Shown here: piece by piece, positions 35,098 to 45,532 of the stretch
How the letters are laid out: each line of letters begins with the position of its first letter
Numbering within the stretch: position 1 is the first letter of the stretch
Source of the DNA: Diphasiastrum complanatum
Taxonomy: Eukaryota > Streptophyta > Lycopodiopsida > Lycopodiales > Lycopodiaceae
Direction: 5' to 3'
Assembly (NCBI GenBank): GCA_029204225.1
Contig: CM055106.1
Location: forward strand, 518,211-582,210
DNA: 64,000 nucleotides
Program-made: the position numbers and the translations under genes
The notes under the pieces: generated by a model
Told to the model about the DNA's origin: nothing
Database searches by the model: none
Seen by the model: the letters and a program-made list of their open reading frames with translations, nothing else

Positions 35098-36011
35098 ATG
35101 CCTCGCCGTAAAGGGGCTTTTGTCATTTCCTCCAACACTACTTCATCATCATCTTCTTCATCTGCCTCATTGTCTTCTTCATCCATTTCAGACCCACCTT
35201 CACCTTCACCTTCACCTTCTATTCCAGTTGCAATCCCTATATCTCCGTCAGATCCTATTCTTGCTAGTAGTGAATCCATCATAGCCAATCCTTTGACCCC
35301 GAATACCCCAACAGAGGAATCACTTCTACCTCCAGCCTTTATGATCTCCGTCATTTGTGCAGATCAGTTACGTTCCTATGAATATCTCAACGACCATCGA
35401 AAAAAGCTTCTTTCTCTTGAAGCTATGATCCAAGCTGTTCAATCTCACGTTCAGAAACTAGATTCGTCTATCGATGATCTCAAGAAAGAAGTTGCAGCTG
35501 TCAAAATCGAAGCTTCCTCTCATTCAACTACTTCAACTAAGATCCAACAGCTTGAAAGGCAAGTGGAACAGCATCATACGGCTGTCCGATCCTGGCAGAT
35601 GTGCTTAAAAGTCCTAATACTACTGTTCTACCACCACCTCCTTTTATCTCAGCTACGTTCACCGAGAGCCGTTTGCGAGAGCACAAGGCTCTTAATGTCC
35701 GAGTCAGAGGTATTACGAACTCCCATGATGTTGTTGGTGAAGCTAAAAAGTTTCTTGAAAAGAGTCTTCAACACCACCACAAAGATATGGATACTGCATG
35801 GCGGCCTAAGAGAGATCCAGGTACTCTTGTTATACGCTTTGCATCTGCCCTTGGTCGTCATGCAGCGCTAGGGAAGAGATCTACACTGCGGGGCACCACG
35901 ATATATTTGGATGAAGACCTTACTTTCATTCAGGTTCAAGAACGGAAGAAAGCAAAACAGGAGGCTCTAACGAATGGAAAGCGGTTGATCTACAGGTTCA
36001 TTTTGATTTAG
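35098..36011 (+). pseudogene. LINE-like ORF1 with coiled coil and RRM-like domain, one frameshift
   Basis: Likely start at 35098 (MPRRKGAFVISSNTTSS), the first ATG of a frame open to about 35598. A Ser/Pro-rich N-terminus is followed by a coiled coil at about 35383-35580 (HRKKLLSLEAMIQAVQSHVQ, LDSSIDDLKKEVAAVKIEAS, IQQLERQVEQH). After a one-frame shift near 35590, the C-terminal part reads LKSPNTTVLPPPPFISATF, HKALNVRVRGI, PGTLVIRFASALGRHAAL and IYLDEDLTFIQVQERKKAKQ. Coiled coil, then RNA-binding-like fold with RxRG, then xIRFxS..R..L..K and xDLT is the plan of L1-type ORF1 proteins. The assignment rests on architecture only. No ORF2 follows. Confidence 0.55.
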
Positions 36012-36145
36012 TTATGTTGTTGACGACATTGCTCTGTCTTGGTTCCACTTTTATCTGATGTACTTGTTCGTCTTATACCCCTTTTGGCATGGAAAAGACG
36101 TTAATAAAGCTTTCTTCTTTCTTTCTTTCTCTCTCTCTCTATGCA
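36012..36145 (+). mobile_element. LINE-like 3' tail with AATAAA and CTTT repeat
   Basis: Sequence after ORF1 reads CTTATACCCCTTTTGGCATGG, then AATAAAG at 36103, then a (CTTT)n/(CT)n run to about 36141. Such a 3' end is typical of plant LINE copies. It follows ORF1 directly, so endonuclease and RT coding sequence is missing. Confidence 0.5.
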
Positions 36146-38841
36146 ACATAGAACAAAAGACATTGCACACATTCTCAAATCCCTGATCAATGTGTTATTT
36201 ATAAGATAGATACAATTTAGCAATAATTTGACAACAATTTGACAATTTGACAATTCAAAGATTATATTTTGTTCACAACACTTCCATATACACAATATTT
36301 TGATGAGAATTGCCATTAGAGTCTTTGCAGCTACTATCAACAGAATCTTTATCTCTAGAATCCCAAAAGCTACTAAACTGAGAACCAAGACTTGAGCTTC
36401 GAAAATCCCGCCATAACAAATCGGGAGAACCTATCTGGACTACAAAAGTTGCAATCGAAGTCTTTGTGCCGTCACGGTTGCCCACAGAAATCACTGAAAG
36501 TAACGTGACAAACATTTTCTTGGATTAAGTTTCAGACAATAGGTTATGAAAATGTTGTTGGAATGCAGCTGTTACAGGTGTTACAAGGATACCTCTCTAC
36601 AGTAATCCAGAATCTGCCATACGTGCTTTTGATCGTAAAACCTAAAAGACACATATCAACTTCAAGTATATATCTGCAGGCATGAAAATCTCAGTAAAAA
36701 TTAGTTGATCAAACCAAAAAACTTGAATTTGTTTCAGCTCTTCTCTTTCTTACATTGACACCAAAGAGAAAGCCTTACCAATCTTTTCTTCAGATGTAAT
36801 GTGGCTAACAGTTCCTTTGATAAAAATCAATTCACATCTGAAGGGAAACAACGATGAATTTACCTCAAAGGGAAGGAGATTCTCGTTCTTGGAGCAAGGC
36901 CTGGATGAGAAACCAGGAAACTGTGCAGCAAAATGGAGATCCTTGAGCTAGAAATAGATGAACTCTGTGAAACGTGGCAACCACTCGTGATTCCCGAGCT
37001 TGCCCAAGAGAAGGAGCTGCAAAGCAAACTGGAAAATTAAAATAAGACACCTAAAACAAGAAGCATTCGACTATTGACGATAATGCTTAAGCCAGCTACA
37101 ATAAGGAAAACGGAACAAAACAAAATATCTACCAGCGCTGCACGACGTGGGGGGATCCTTCTGCAAATCTCTCAACTCCTTCAAAATGCAACTTCTACAT
37201 CACTACCTATGAGCTAACAAAGCCTACATGATTTTGTATTTTGTTTGATAGTACAGGAGGTAATAGGACAACAAACCCAAAACATACAATGTTTACGCTA
37301 AAGAATCAATGCACAAATTACCAGACCAATTCATCATGATCCGTTGGAATGGGAGCAACGATCCATCGCATCAGATCGTAGCTGCATCAACGATGCAAAT
37401 GATTCTGGTCTCTTGTCCTAGCATTGAAGGTTGTTGCCAGTAGACCCCTGTTCAACGTTCCAAATGGCTAGAGGATGCAGCGATGGAGCAGCCTCAACAA
37501 CTCAGCCATGAGCACCCTCAGCCGCGATGGTGGTGAAGACCAGTGGGCTTCCTTGCCTGGTGACGCTCCCTCGTGGTTTGATAGAGATGATGGATTCTGC
37601 CAAAGCGGCCGCTGAGGAAGTAGGAAGTGAAAGGAAAGGGGACAATCTGAAATACTCCTTCCTGGATGACGCTGAAGAACGTGAACAGTAGTAAACAAAT
37701 TCAGAGCAGAGTGAAATCATGTAAAGGTAACCGTAAACAAAAGGATTCAAGCTTCTTAAGTTACAAACCTTACCTTGTAGCATGGACATGGATATGGATA
37801 TTGCAGTTGGTGGATCTCAAATCCGGATTTATTTGCGAATGCTCGTGCAAATATCGCTAATCTGGATCTTCTGTGACGCCATTGATAAGCTTGTCCTCGA
37901 CCAACAAAGTGTCATCATCAACGACAGCAAACCAAAAGTAAAAAAGATAGTCATTCATCTCCCGAATCCTCTCTTTCAGGGTTGAGGAGTACTTGGAAGA
38001 GAACATAAAGATAAAATATGAATATAGTATAATAAGGACAACCTGGGGCGAAGGAGAAGGGATGGCAGGAGGAAGGGAGTAGAAGGCATGGCTTCTGCAA
38101 AGATGGAAAAGCGAGAAGACGCTTCGCCCGCCATAGCTACTTATCAATATACAATAAAAAAGAAGAGAGCAAGAAGACGAAGGAGGCCCGATGGAGAGAG
38201 AGACCCGCATCCCGCCTGCTCGCGATTGAGAGAAAGAGAGTGCGCGCGCTCTGGGAGGAAAAAAATTTGAAATTGTGTGTGCGCGCCCAAAAAAAAACAA
38301 AAAAAAGGCTTGTATGTGATTTTTTACACACATTTTTGTTCAAACGTTTTTTAGCTTTTCCATAGTTGACAGCCATGCAAACCTGTCAATCAACACCAAC
38401 ACTCACAGCCAAATGATTAGAATATTTTTGCTACTATTTCTGCCTTTTCCCACCGATTTAACACAAAACCGGCTTCCAAAAAAGTAATAGACAGCATTCG
38501 AAATACAAGAATCACTTCTAAAAAGAACAAAAAATCTGAGGAAAAATTTAGCATAATCAATAAAGTAACCGTTGCTTCTATAAAGTGCCTACCGCGAAGT
38601 AATCTGCAACAATATAACTCAAACAGAATTTCTTCCAAGAAATCTATTCGAAATGCTAAAAAAACCGAATCGAATGTGATCCTGGTAGTGCACTTACCAC
38701 ACAAACGATTGCACTTCGAGAAAAATTTTCAACGGGAAGAAAATCCCAAAATTCCACCGTTTGTTGCTTACTTCACCGGAACCTTGAGAAAACGTCGAGA
38801 TTACCCCCAACACTTTATAATGGCAAAATCCTGCTTAGACT
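36146..38841. other. Intergenic region with weak, unassigned exon-like pieces
   Basis: No gene is identified. Open, protein-like minus-strand pieces occur at about 36515-36270, 37789-37502 (Ser-rich, transit-peptide-like) and 38009-37866. The last reads MFSSKYSSTLKERIREMNDY and FAVVDDDTLLVEDKLINGV. A GC-richer block with GAGAG runs and CpG lies at 38040-38290, and a C/A run at 38287-38306. These could be exons and the 5' region of a decayed or divergent minus-strand gene. I recognise no family. Confidence 0.3.
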
Positions 38842-39341
38842 GGCTCTGATACCAATGTAAAGTCCACACTATAGGATTCTAGCCTAAGCATACCATACAA
38901 AGCAACAACACAAGGGAACAGGTGGTGGATAAACCAACCCAACTAAACCTTAGATCGAACGGATCTAGCCCCCAAGTTATGGATCAATCAGAGACATGGA
39001 AAGAGGAGTCACACCAGCAGCATGTAACTACCAATCACAAAATCAAGCATACACTAGTGAGAGCCTAGTAGGTGTACTTATACCCTCCAAGGCCCATGCA
39101 CCACTAATAGTGCACTGTGACACCTCACTGGACACCTCTGCAGCCTATCTGGGCCACGTCATCCAGTTCCCTAATGACTCACTGATAGACCCATACCAAC
39201 TCCACCACCATGTGTTTAGGCCTACAACCATTAATTATGACCATACACTTAAGGGCCCCAATTCCCTTATAGTCACAATTAACTTACGGGTTGTTGGTCT
39301 ACTGGTCTATCGGACCAAGACATAAACCCTAAACCCTAACA
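38842..39341 (-). mobile_element. Copia LTR with primer site, minus strand
   Basis: GGCTCTGATACCAA at 38842-38855 is the reverse primer site. The LTR runs 38856-39341 (486 bases). On its own strand it begins TGTTAGGGTTTAGGG and ends ..CTTTACA, with TG..CA ends. No gag is recognised on the low-coordinate side. On the high-coordinate side a P450 fragment begins at the next base. Confidence 0.75.
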
Positions 39342-39556
39342 ATCGACGTTCGAGGCCAAGACTTTAAGCTGGTACCCTTTGGCTCCAGGAGGAGAGGATG
39401 CCCGGGGCTTGCCTTGGGTCTGAGCACAGTGCAGTTGGGTCTGGCCGCCTTATTCCAAAGATTCTACTGGTCTCTTCCGTATCCGCAGCGTCCTGAAGAT
39501 CTGGACATGCCAGAGGTATTTGGGCTGACGCTACCAAGAGCTGTTCCACGCCATGC
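39342..39556 (+). pseudogene. Cytochrome P450 C-terminal fragment
   Basis: Open frame beginning at 39342: [20 protein letters not shown], then [20 protein letters not shown], then [16 protein letters not shown]. This is the heme-binding region and C-terminus of a plant A-type P450. The signature FxxGxRxCxG is present as [10 protein letters not shown], with the first conserved Gly replaced by Arg. The I-helix, ExxR and PERF regions are absent. A copia LTR abuts the 5' edge and receptor sequence abuts the 3' edge, so it is a displaced exon piece. P450 identity is firm; the subfamily cannot be told. Confidence 0.85.
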
Positions 39557-39883
39557 CGGCTGCAAAGATTACAGTAACTTCAACGTTTCTTTCAAGTCAA
39601 CCACGGGGGGGGGGGGGGTTCCAGCAATAGTTCTTGTGGATCGAGGAAGTACGTTTTGAGGAAGTTGAAATCTTGTTCCATGAAATTGCAGATTGTTATT
39701 TTGCCTTCAAGGTGTGGAATGCACAGAAATCGGGTGCAGCGGCTGTGCTTGTAGCTGATGATCGAAACGAACCTTTACTTACCATGGAGTCTGGACTCTC
39801 CTGAAGACAGCAGTTCCTCAACCTCCTATTATGTGCAGGATATTACAATTCCATCGGCACTAATTGACTGGCAATTTGGAATT
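39557..39883 (+). pseudogene. Vacuolar sorting receptor PA-domain fragment
   Basis: In the P450 frame the sequence turns into [14 protein letters not shown] (from about 39556), a G-run (39605-39618), then [11 protein letters not shown] 43-base GT..AG segment at 39649-39691 interrupts. Removing it restores the frame into [20 protein letters not shown] and [10 protein letters not shown]. After a frameshift, [20 protein letters not shown] and ALIDWQFG follow, up to about 39882. This is the protease-associated domain of plant vacuolar sorting receptors, which bind vacuolar cargo in the Golgi/prevacuolar pathway. Only this part is present. The retained mini-intron argues for a genomic origin rather than a cDNA copy. 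Confidence 0.85.
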
Positions 39884-40509
39884 TGATTTCAATTACTATA
39901 CGTCCCTATATGGTTTTTGGAAACAAGTAAAATTCTAATAATGTCTTGTCAATATACAGTGTACACCATTCTACTCGCAGCTCCATCAATTCAAAAGTAT
40001 GAATTAATATAAAGCTTGGAAAACCATATACGAACATGAAAATCACTCTTATACGACTCTTCAGGACTGCATGTTCAGACTGGCCATGCAGTCTATATTT
40101 TCACATGCAAGTTACTCGTACTAAGGTAGAAGTTTCTTACCTGTAATTCGCTTTCCTGAGCCTCTACTTAGCTTTTTATTGTGACGTCTGCTCAGTTCTT
40201 GTATTCGTAGCATTTATACGATCCACCACTGTCCACAAGCTTTTGCTGTTTTTCTCACGCGAATAGCTCGGAGGGAGGTTGCTCGATTCTGGATCGCCAA
40301 TTGACCAAGTTCCAACAGACGAAGGGCGATGAGAGCGAATCAATGAAGGCGCTTGCTGGGTCTGCAGATGGAGGGCGTAGAGCAAAGGCGATCGATCGAT
40401 ATCGCTCACGAACTGAAGGAGGAGAGAAGTCGAACAAAGAGAGACATGCAGGAATGCAGCAGGCAGGAAAAAATATAGACATACATCAAAAAAGAAATGC
40501 AGGCGAGAG

Positions 40510-40544
<35 letters not shown>

Positions 40545-40620
40545 GACCCACCCACCGTATATGCTTAAACGGGGTGTCATGTCGCAACAGACACACCCGA
40601 TAGAAAATGCCACATCATCA
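39884..40620. other. Non-coding region with a CpG-rich block and short (GA)n
   Basis: After AT-rich sequence, 40180-40480 is richer in CpG (CGATCGATCGATATCGC at about 40388) and ends in a (GA)n tract at 40506-40542. It resembles a plant promoter or 5' UTR, but no supported coding sequence follows on either strand. Confidence 0.35.
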
Positions 40621-41689
40621 TTAAAAATAAAATTTCTGACATGGATTTTTGTTTTTATGTTTTTTAATGATGACCTGGAATTTTTTCCTTTCAAAGAACT
40701 TTAAAATGTGTATTAACTGGCCTTATAAACATATTTATTAAAAAACCATGTAAGCTACATGACTTTGGTAACTTCAACAGCAACAGAGTCATTCATAAAA
40801 AGAGAAATATTATACATGCCTCAGAAATGCTTAGGCTCATTGGGCCAATCCTTCCCCTCTACCTAGTAAAATTTGCAAGGTCATCCATCCTCTGCACAAA
40901 TGAAATTTGCGCTGAACTGAAGACTTCCAAACATAAGCATATGCAGAAAAAACTTGACAGTAGCCAACATAAACAAGAACATGCCAGAGGAAATTGATTA
41001 TCTAAGGGAGGAAATAATTGCCACTTCCAATAGGTAAAACCAGCACATGACATCATGATCATCCTACCGTCCCTGCTTTAACGAGATGAAAGTGATTCAC
41101 ATCATTGTTTACATACTGCCTCACCACATGTTTGCTAACATTTTCCGTCTTTAACATTTTATAACAGAATCATAATACTCTTCCATTCTTCCAAAGGACC
41201 TTAACAAATTGTAATTTGCATCTGCTAAAAGGAGAAAATTTTGGCATGTAATCTATATTCTCACAGAGGGAGCTGCTAGAGTATACTATTTAGAGAAAGC
41301 AATCTTCTTATTGTTAACAAATTTACTTCTTCGGGAGAAAAGATAGCAAAGGTTGTCACATAGCCAACAAATCAATCAGCAATAAAATTCCATTACGAAC
41401 ACTGACGACTGTAGAAAGAAAATTTCCATCTCTGCAGCATCTTAATAGACTGGATAATATGAAACCTATCAACTTCTTTCACCTCAAAATAACGTCTAGC
41501 TTTTGTTGGAGCTTTGAATTCAATCAAGTTCCAACCAGAAATCTTAACAACAATGACTAGCTTTGAATGCAAGCAAATTATAACAGGAAAAATTCACGGT
41601 TCCGTTATTACTTTGAGAGTTTGCTGATAAGATTATCCACCACACGAAGATGACAAGCAGCCACCCTGCTCCACCAGAGTCCGCAAAAT
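40621..41689. other. Intergenic, no gene identified
   Basis: A minus-strand stretch at about 41062-40859 is open and hydrophobic, but no family is recognised. The rest has no coding signal. Confidence 0.35.
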
Positions 41690-43800
41690 AGCTCAGTTGG
41701 TAGAGTGCTGCCTTCTGCATCACCTTGCCACAGCATACACCACCGCGAAGCTTGAACCAAAACAGCAAGTCGCAAGCATGCAGAAAGAGAATGAGAACGT
41801 GGCACCTTCATAAATTGTACTCCACATTGAAAAAAATGTAATTTATTTCAAACCAAAATGAAAACTCAAAGATCATTCACACACCGGGTTCTAAATCAAG
41901 AGAAGTGCCAATACTGGAGAAAATGCTCAAGTCAGGGATGAGTGTAGCCAGTCTCTATGGCACTCGTGAGGACCATAGAGACTTCAAAAAACCTCAAAAA
42001 AGCCATCCACAATACCACGTGTATGCTGTGTTGCTTGATATCAAGGTGTGTGTGTCTCAGGACTAAATGTACACACTCTTTCAAAATTCTAATATATGTA
42101 AACTTACTTTGCAACTGGTGAGGGAAAAATTCTAATTCCAATATGCATATGAGGGCACAAGGATTATTGTTCAACAATATTAGAGGGCATTTCTGTTTCA
42201 TATCTGAAACCTTTACCTTTCACAAGTTACTGATTTATTTTATGTTTAACTAGATGTGATAGGTAATGCGCTTCCATTTCTGGAACCTTGCTAACAAGAA
42301 AAGGGAGAAAGCACACCATATACAGGCGCATCTGCTATATGGCTTACCAAGACAGTTGCGGAGAGCCAAGCAATGTGAACGCTACCCCAGGGTCATGGAC
42401 AGGAAACTGAGTGCCAATCTTGCGACTTTTCAGAGGTTGAGAAGCAAAAGGGATTCAGAGTACCCTATCCATGATTTAAAACCATGTCAAAAACTAGTGA
42501 TTCAAGTTGCCTCAAAGAAAATAGCAATCGAGAATGAAAATGCCTCACAATTTGACCTCCGGCAAATATATGAACTAGGTTGAAGTTTGTAAAATAGAAC
42601 CTTGCCACAGGGAAGCCATGCATCGCTCTGCCAAGAGGAAACCATACTTGTGCCATCGCAAATGTCGATCAAAACCGAAGTTGTTCTATCGAAACAGAAG
42701 GTGCATGCGCACCATAGAACCCATGATTCTCAGAACCGTGGGTCCTGTGAACCGTACCACGGTTCATGAACCGTGGTACGGTTCCTCTATATATTTAATT
42801 CATTGATTAATTACCAGATTTCAGATTTCAGACACAGATTTGGACCTGATCCATAATAGATTTGGACAGACAAATAGGACCTGATCCATAATAGAATTTC
42901 TGGTCCAAAATAGGACCTGATCCACACAGACACAGACACAGATTTGGACCTGATCCATAACAGATTTGGACAGACACAGACACAGATTTCTGGTTTTTTT
43001 TGGCCTTTTTCTAGAATTTTCTTGGGCTATTTTTGTTGGGAAATTGAAAAAAACAATTAATTAATTAATTAATTGTACGGTTCACCCCAGTTCTGGCCAC
43101 CATACGGATCTCAGAACCGTGGTGAACCGTACACGGTTCATTAATTCTATGATGCGCACAAAATGGCCATGTAATTTATTTATTTAAGAAAAAATTTAGC
43201 ATTACAAACAAAAACGACACAACCCCATTTCATAGCCTTCATATAAATATGTGGCATCAATATAAATTGTGATTAACATAAAAAAAACATTTAAAATAAA
43301 ATCAAAAGACAAGCACATCAATTTTTTTATCATTGCAAAGGACGGGGAATCATAAATCTATGATTATGCACAAGCAACTTATGATTATGCACAAGCAACT
43401 GAGCAACAATCTTGTGAACCTTTCAGAGGTCAAAAACAAAGAAGGATTCAGCAACTGTTGACAGTACGATGCCTCAGCGACACTGAAACTACCTCAGAAA
43501 CTGGTGATCATGAATCGAAACTGCCTCATAACTTGACCTCCAGCCAAGATGTGAACTAATTAGAGTCTCTTGAACCTTGCCATGGGGAAGCCATGCATTA
43601 CCTTGCCATGGGGAACCATGCATGCACCACTGTGAAGCTTGAATCAAAACAGGAAGTTGCAAGCACGCACAAACAAAAGGATCTAGGTAAAAAATTCAGC
43701 ATGGTGAACAAAAATGAAGCAATCCCCTTTTTTTTAACTTATTTGAATACATGGCATCATTATAGATTGTTATTAACATAAAACTAAATAAACAGTGAGT
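41690..43800. repeat. Locally duplicated blocks
   Basis: A block containing CCTTGCCA(C/T)(A/G)GGGAAGCCATGCAT followed by AATC(A)AAACAG(G)AAG occurs at about 42430-42712 and 43425-43690. A shorter relative lies at about 41722-41790 (CCTTGCCACAGC.., CTTGAACCAAAACAGCAAGT). Downstream, TATGTGGCATCAATATAAATTG (about 43249) pairs with CATGGCATCATTATAGATTG (about 43751). The copies are divergent, and one contains the MITE below. Confidence 0.65.
42713..43151. mobile_element. hAT-type MITE, 439 bp, with 8-bp target duplication
   Basis: Flanked by perfect direct repeats ATGCGCAC at 42705-42712 and 43152-43159. Its ends are inverted: CATAGAACCCATG.. on the left, TTCATTAATTCTATG on the right. The subterminal parts repeat GAACCGT/ACGGTTC many times (42738-42785, 43078-43140), including a palindrome CCACGGTTCATGAACCGTGG at about 42757-42776. 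The middle repeats GATTTGGACCTGATCCATAA and CAGACACAGACACAG (42836-42990), followed by (TTAA)n. An 8-bp duplication and short inverted ends fit the hAT superfamily. No transposase is present, so it is non-autonomous. Confidence 0.85.
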
Positions 43801-44165
43801 TGATAAGCAGTCTAGATTGAATAAAATAGCTGCTTACGTGCAATGATGTTTCATCAATAGAAACCTAAACGTCAATTATGCAATGCTCTGCATAACCGTA
43901 ATACTAGGGCAACCAGAGCAGGTCAAGTTTTGAGTTTGTTGCAGAATTTACAGGTACCAGAAAGCACACTGTGAAGCAGCAAACTCGTGTATTTCTATAC
44001 TGTTTGTAAAAATGAACCACCTGAAACTCCATGCAGCAACAATGACCCCAAACAAGACAATAATAACTATCTTGAACAGATCTCTGCCAGTTCTTTCTCC
44101 AGCTTCAGTCATGTAACTACGCAGAATGAAGGAATGGGATCCGTCTTTGTCAAATCAGTATTCTA
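43800..44165 (-). pseudogene. Duplicated 3' end of the beta-propeller gene
   Basis: Matches the 3' UTR and C-terminal coding end of the gene at 44414-45532. Shared pieces are TCTATACTGTTTGTAAAA (43995 vs 44432), AACTCCATGCAG, CAAACAAGACAAT and GAATGAAGGAATGG (44125 vs 44612), as well as the downstream CTGCTCTGCATAACC block. About 70 bases encoding the segment before the last membrane helix are deleted. It is a truncated duplicate lying directly downstream of the functional gene. Confidence 0.75.
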
Positions 44166-44413
44166 TCTATATCAGACAAAGGGTGTGGGTGTCAAAATTG
44201 AAGTTGGCATTTGTGCACACAACTATTATACGGTGGATTGATAGACACTCTAGGCTGAATAAAAAGCTGCAACAATGCGAGGGCATTTCATGAATAAAAC
44301 CCTGCCCAGCAATTATGTACTGCTCTGCATAACCCTAACATTAGGATAGCCAAAGCAGATCAAGTCCTCACTTTGTGGCCAGAGTTATAGAACTCTGTGA
44401 AATAGCAAAACTA

Positions 44414-45532
44414 TCAAACTTGTTTCTTTCTATACTGTTTGTAAAAGTGAGCCATCTGAAACCTCCATGCAGTAATAATAACCACAAACAAGACAATGAT
44501 GACTATCAGCCACACTGCATCATCCTCCGTGTCTTTGATGAACTGCTTTTCTTCTATTTCAAACAGATCTCTGTCACTTCCTTCCCCAGCTTCAGTTAAG
44601 TAACTATGAAGAATGAAGGAATGGTATCCATCTTTGTCAATAACGGCTGTGGCAAAGGAGGATGCATTCAAAGATAATTCCTCCTCAATTGTGGCTGTCA
44701 TCCAATCACTCTTGCTAGTCAGAAGCCACATTTTGTCCGCAGATACCACCACTAAAGATCCACCCTTCCGAATCGCCATGCCATCTGCTGCTTTCAGAGA
44801 TTCTTTCAGGGTGAGGTGAACCTCTTTGGTGCTTAGATCTACCTTGAAAAGGCTTCCTGTATTGCTCTGACCGACCAACAGGTATCCTCCAGTATGGTAA
44901 ACGATTCCATTCAATCCGACGGCAGCTATTTTAGCAGAAACCACAACGGATGGAAAAGAGAAAACGGGGCTTTCGACAAATACAGAGGCTTCTCCCTGTA
45001 AATTTATTTTCCAGATATAATTTCCCAACGTATTCGTGGCAAAAATATTTCCCTCTGCATCTACAGCAACATCATTAATTACTGATTCTCCAGCTCTAAT
45101 ACCATCTAGCCGAGCAAATAGAATCCTCTTCTTAGAATCAAGATCGTAAGCAGCGACAGCATTAAAGGGCGGCTTCGAATAATTTATGTTATGGACTGCC
45201 ACGACCACACGGTTCCTTATCGAGTCCACACACACTCCAAGAACAGCTGCTTTGCCTGCATAATCTGGGTCTTCAACAAAATCCTTTACTTCAACAAACT
45301 CATCCACAACAGATACTGCGATCAACGAGCCCTTTGCAGTAGATCCAACCAGGAAGCGGCGATGAGATTTATCCCAATCAAAACTCTCAGGAAAATGGCC
45401 CTCATACTTGTAGGTGATTTTCATCAACCCCTGAACAGCATGCACCACTGCAGGGCAGCAGCTTAAGCACATAATCATGCAACCAAACCCTAACACCACC
45501 ATTGACATTAGGGTTTGCAACCTTGGCGTCAT
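44414..45532 (-). CDS. SMP-30/gluconolactonase-like beta-propeller membrane protein
   Basis: Intact, intron-free frame of 372 codons, the only convincing host gene here. The N-terminus is hydrophobic (residues about 8-31, VLGFGCMIMCLSCCPAVVHA), a signal peptide or anchor. Residues about 40-320 have the repeats of a six-bladed propeller of the SMP-30/TolB-like type: PESFDWDKSHRRFLVGS, VLGVCVDSIRNRVVVAVHN, NDVAVDAEGNIFATNT, IWKINLQGEASVF, GYLLVGQSNTGSLFKVD and AADGMAIRKGGSLVVVS. A C-terminal membrane helix (about 339-356) ends in WRFQM and a basic tail. This plan matches a conserved plant family often annotated as calcium-dependent phosphotriesterase superfamily; substrate and role are unknown. 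The ATG at 45532 is the first in frame and precedes the hydrophobic segment. Confidence 0.92.
   Translation of the reverse strand: MTPRLQTLMSMVVLGFGCMIMCLSCCPAVVHAVQGLMKITYKYEGHFPESFDWDKSHRRFLVGSTAKGSLIAVSVVDEFVEVKDFVEDPDYAGKAAVLGVCVDSIRNRVVVAVHNINYSKPPFNAVAAYDLDSKKRILFARLDGIRAGESVINDVAVDAEGNIFATNTLGNYIWKINLQGEASVFVESPVFSFPSVVVSAKIAAVGLNGIVYHTGGYLLVGQSNTGSLFKVDLSTKEVHLTLKESLKAADGMAIRKGGSLVVVSADKMWLLTSKSDWMTATIEEELSLNASSFATAVIDKDGYHSFILHSYLTEAGEGSDRDLFEIEEKQFIKDTEDDAVWLIVIIVLFVVIITAWRFQMAHFYKQYRKKQV

Noticed and set aside
39322-39341. Telomere-like AAACCCTAAACCCTAA
   Set aside because: Only two units. It is the start of the copia LTR (TGTTAGGGTTTAGGG on the minus strand), not an interstitial telomere array.
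41689-41760. tRNA-like TAGCTCAGTTGGTAGAGTGCTGCCTTC
   Set aside because: It resembles a tRNA D-arm (A box), but no matching acceptor stem, T-arm or B box follows. It is part of a locally duplicated block.
45191-45466. 91-codon plus-strand ORF
   Set aside because: Antisense shadow of the beta-propeller gene.
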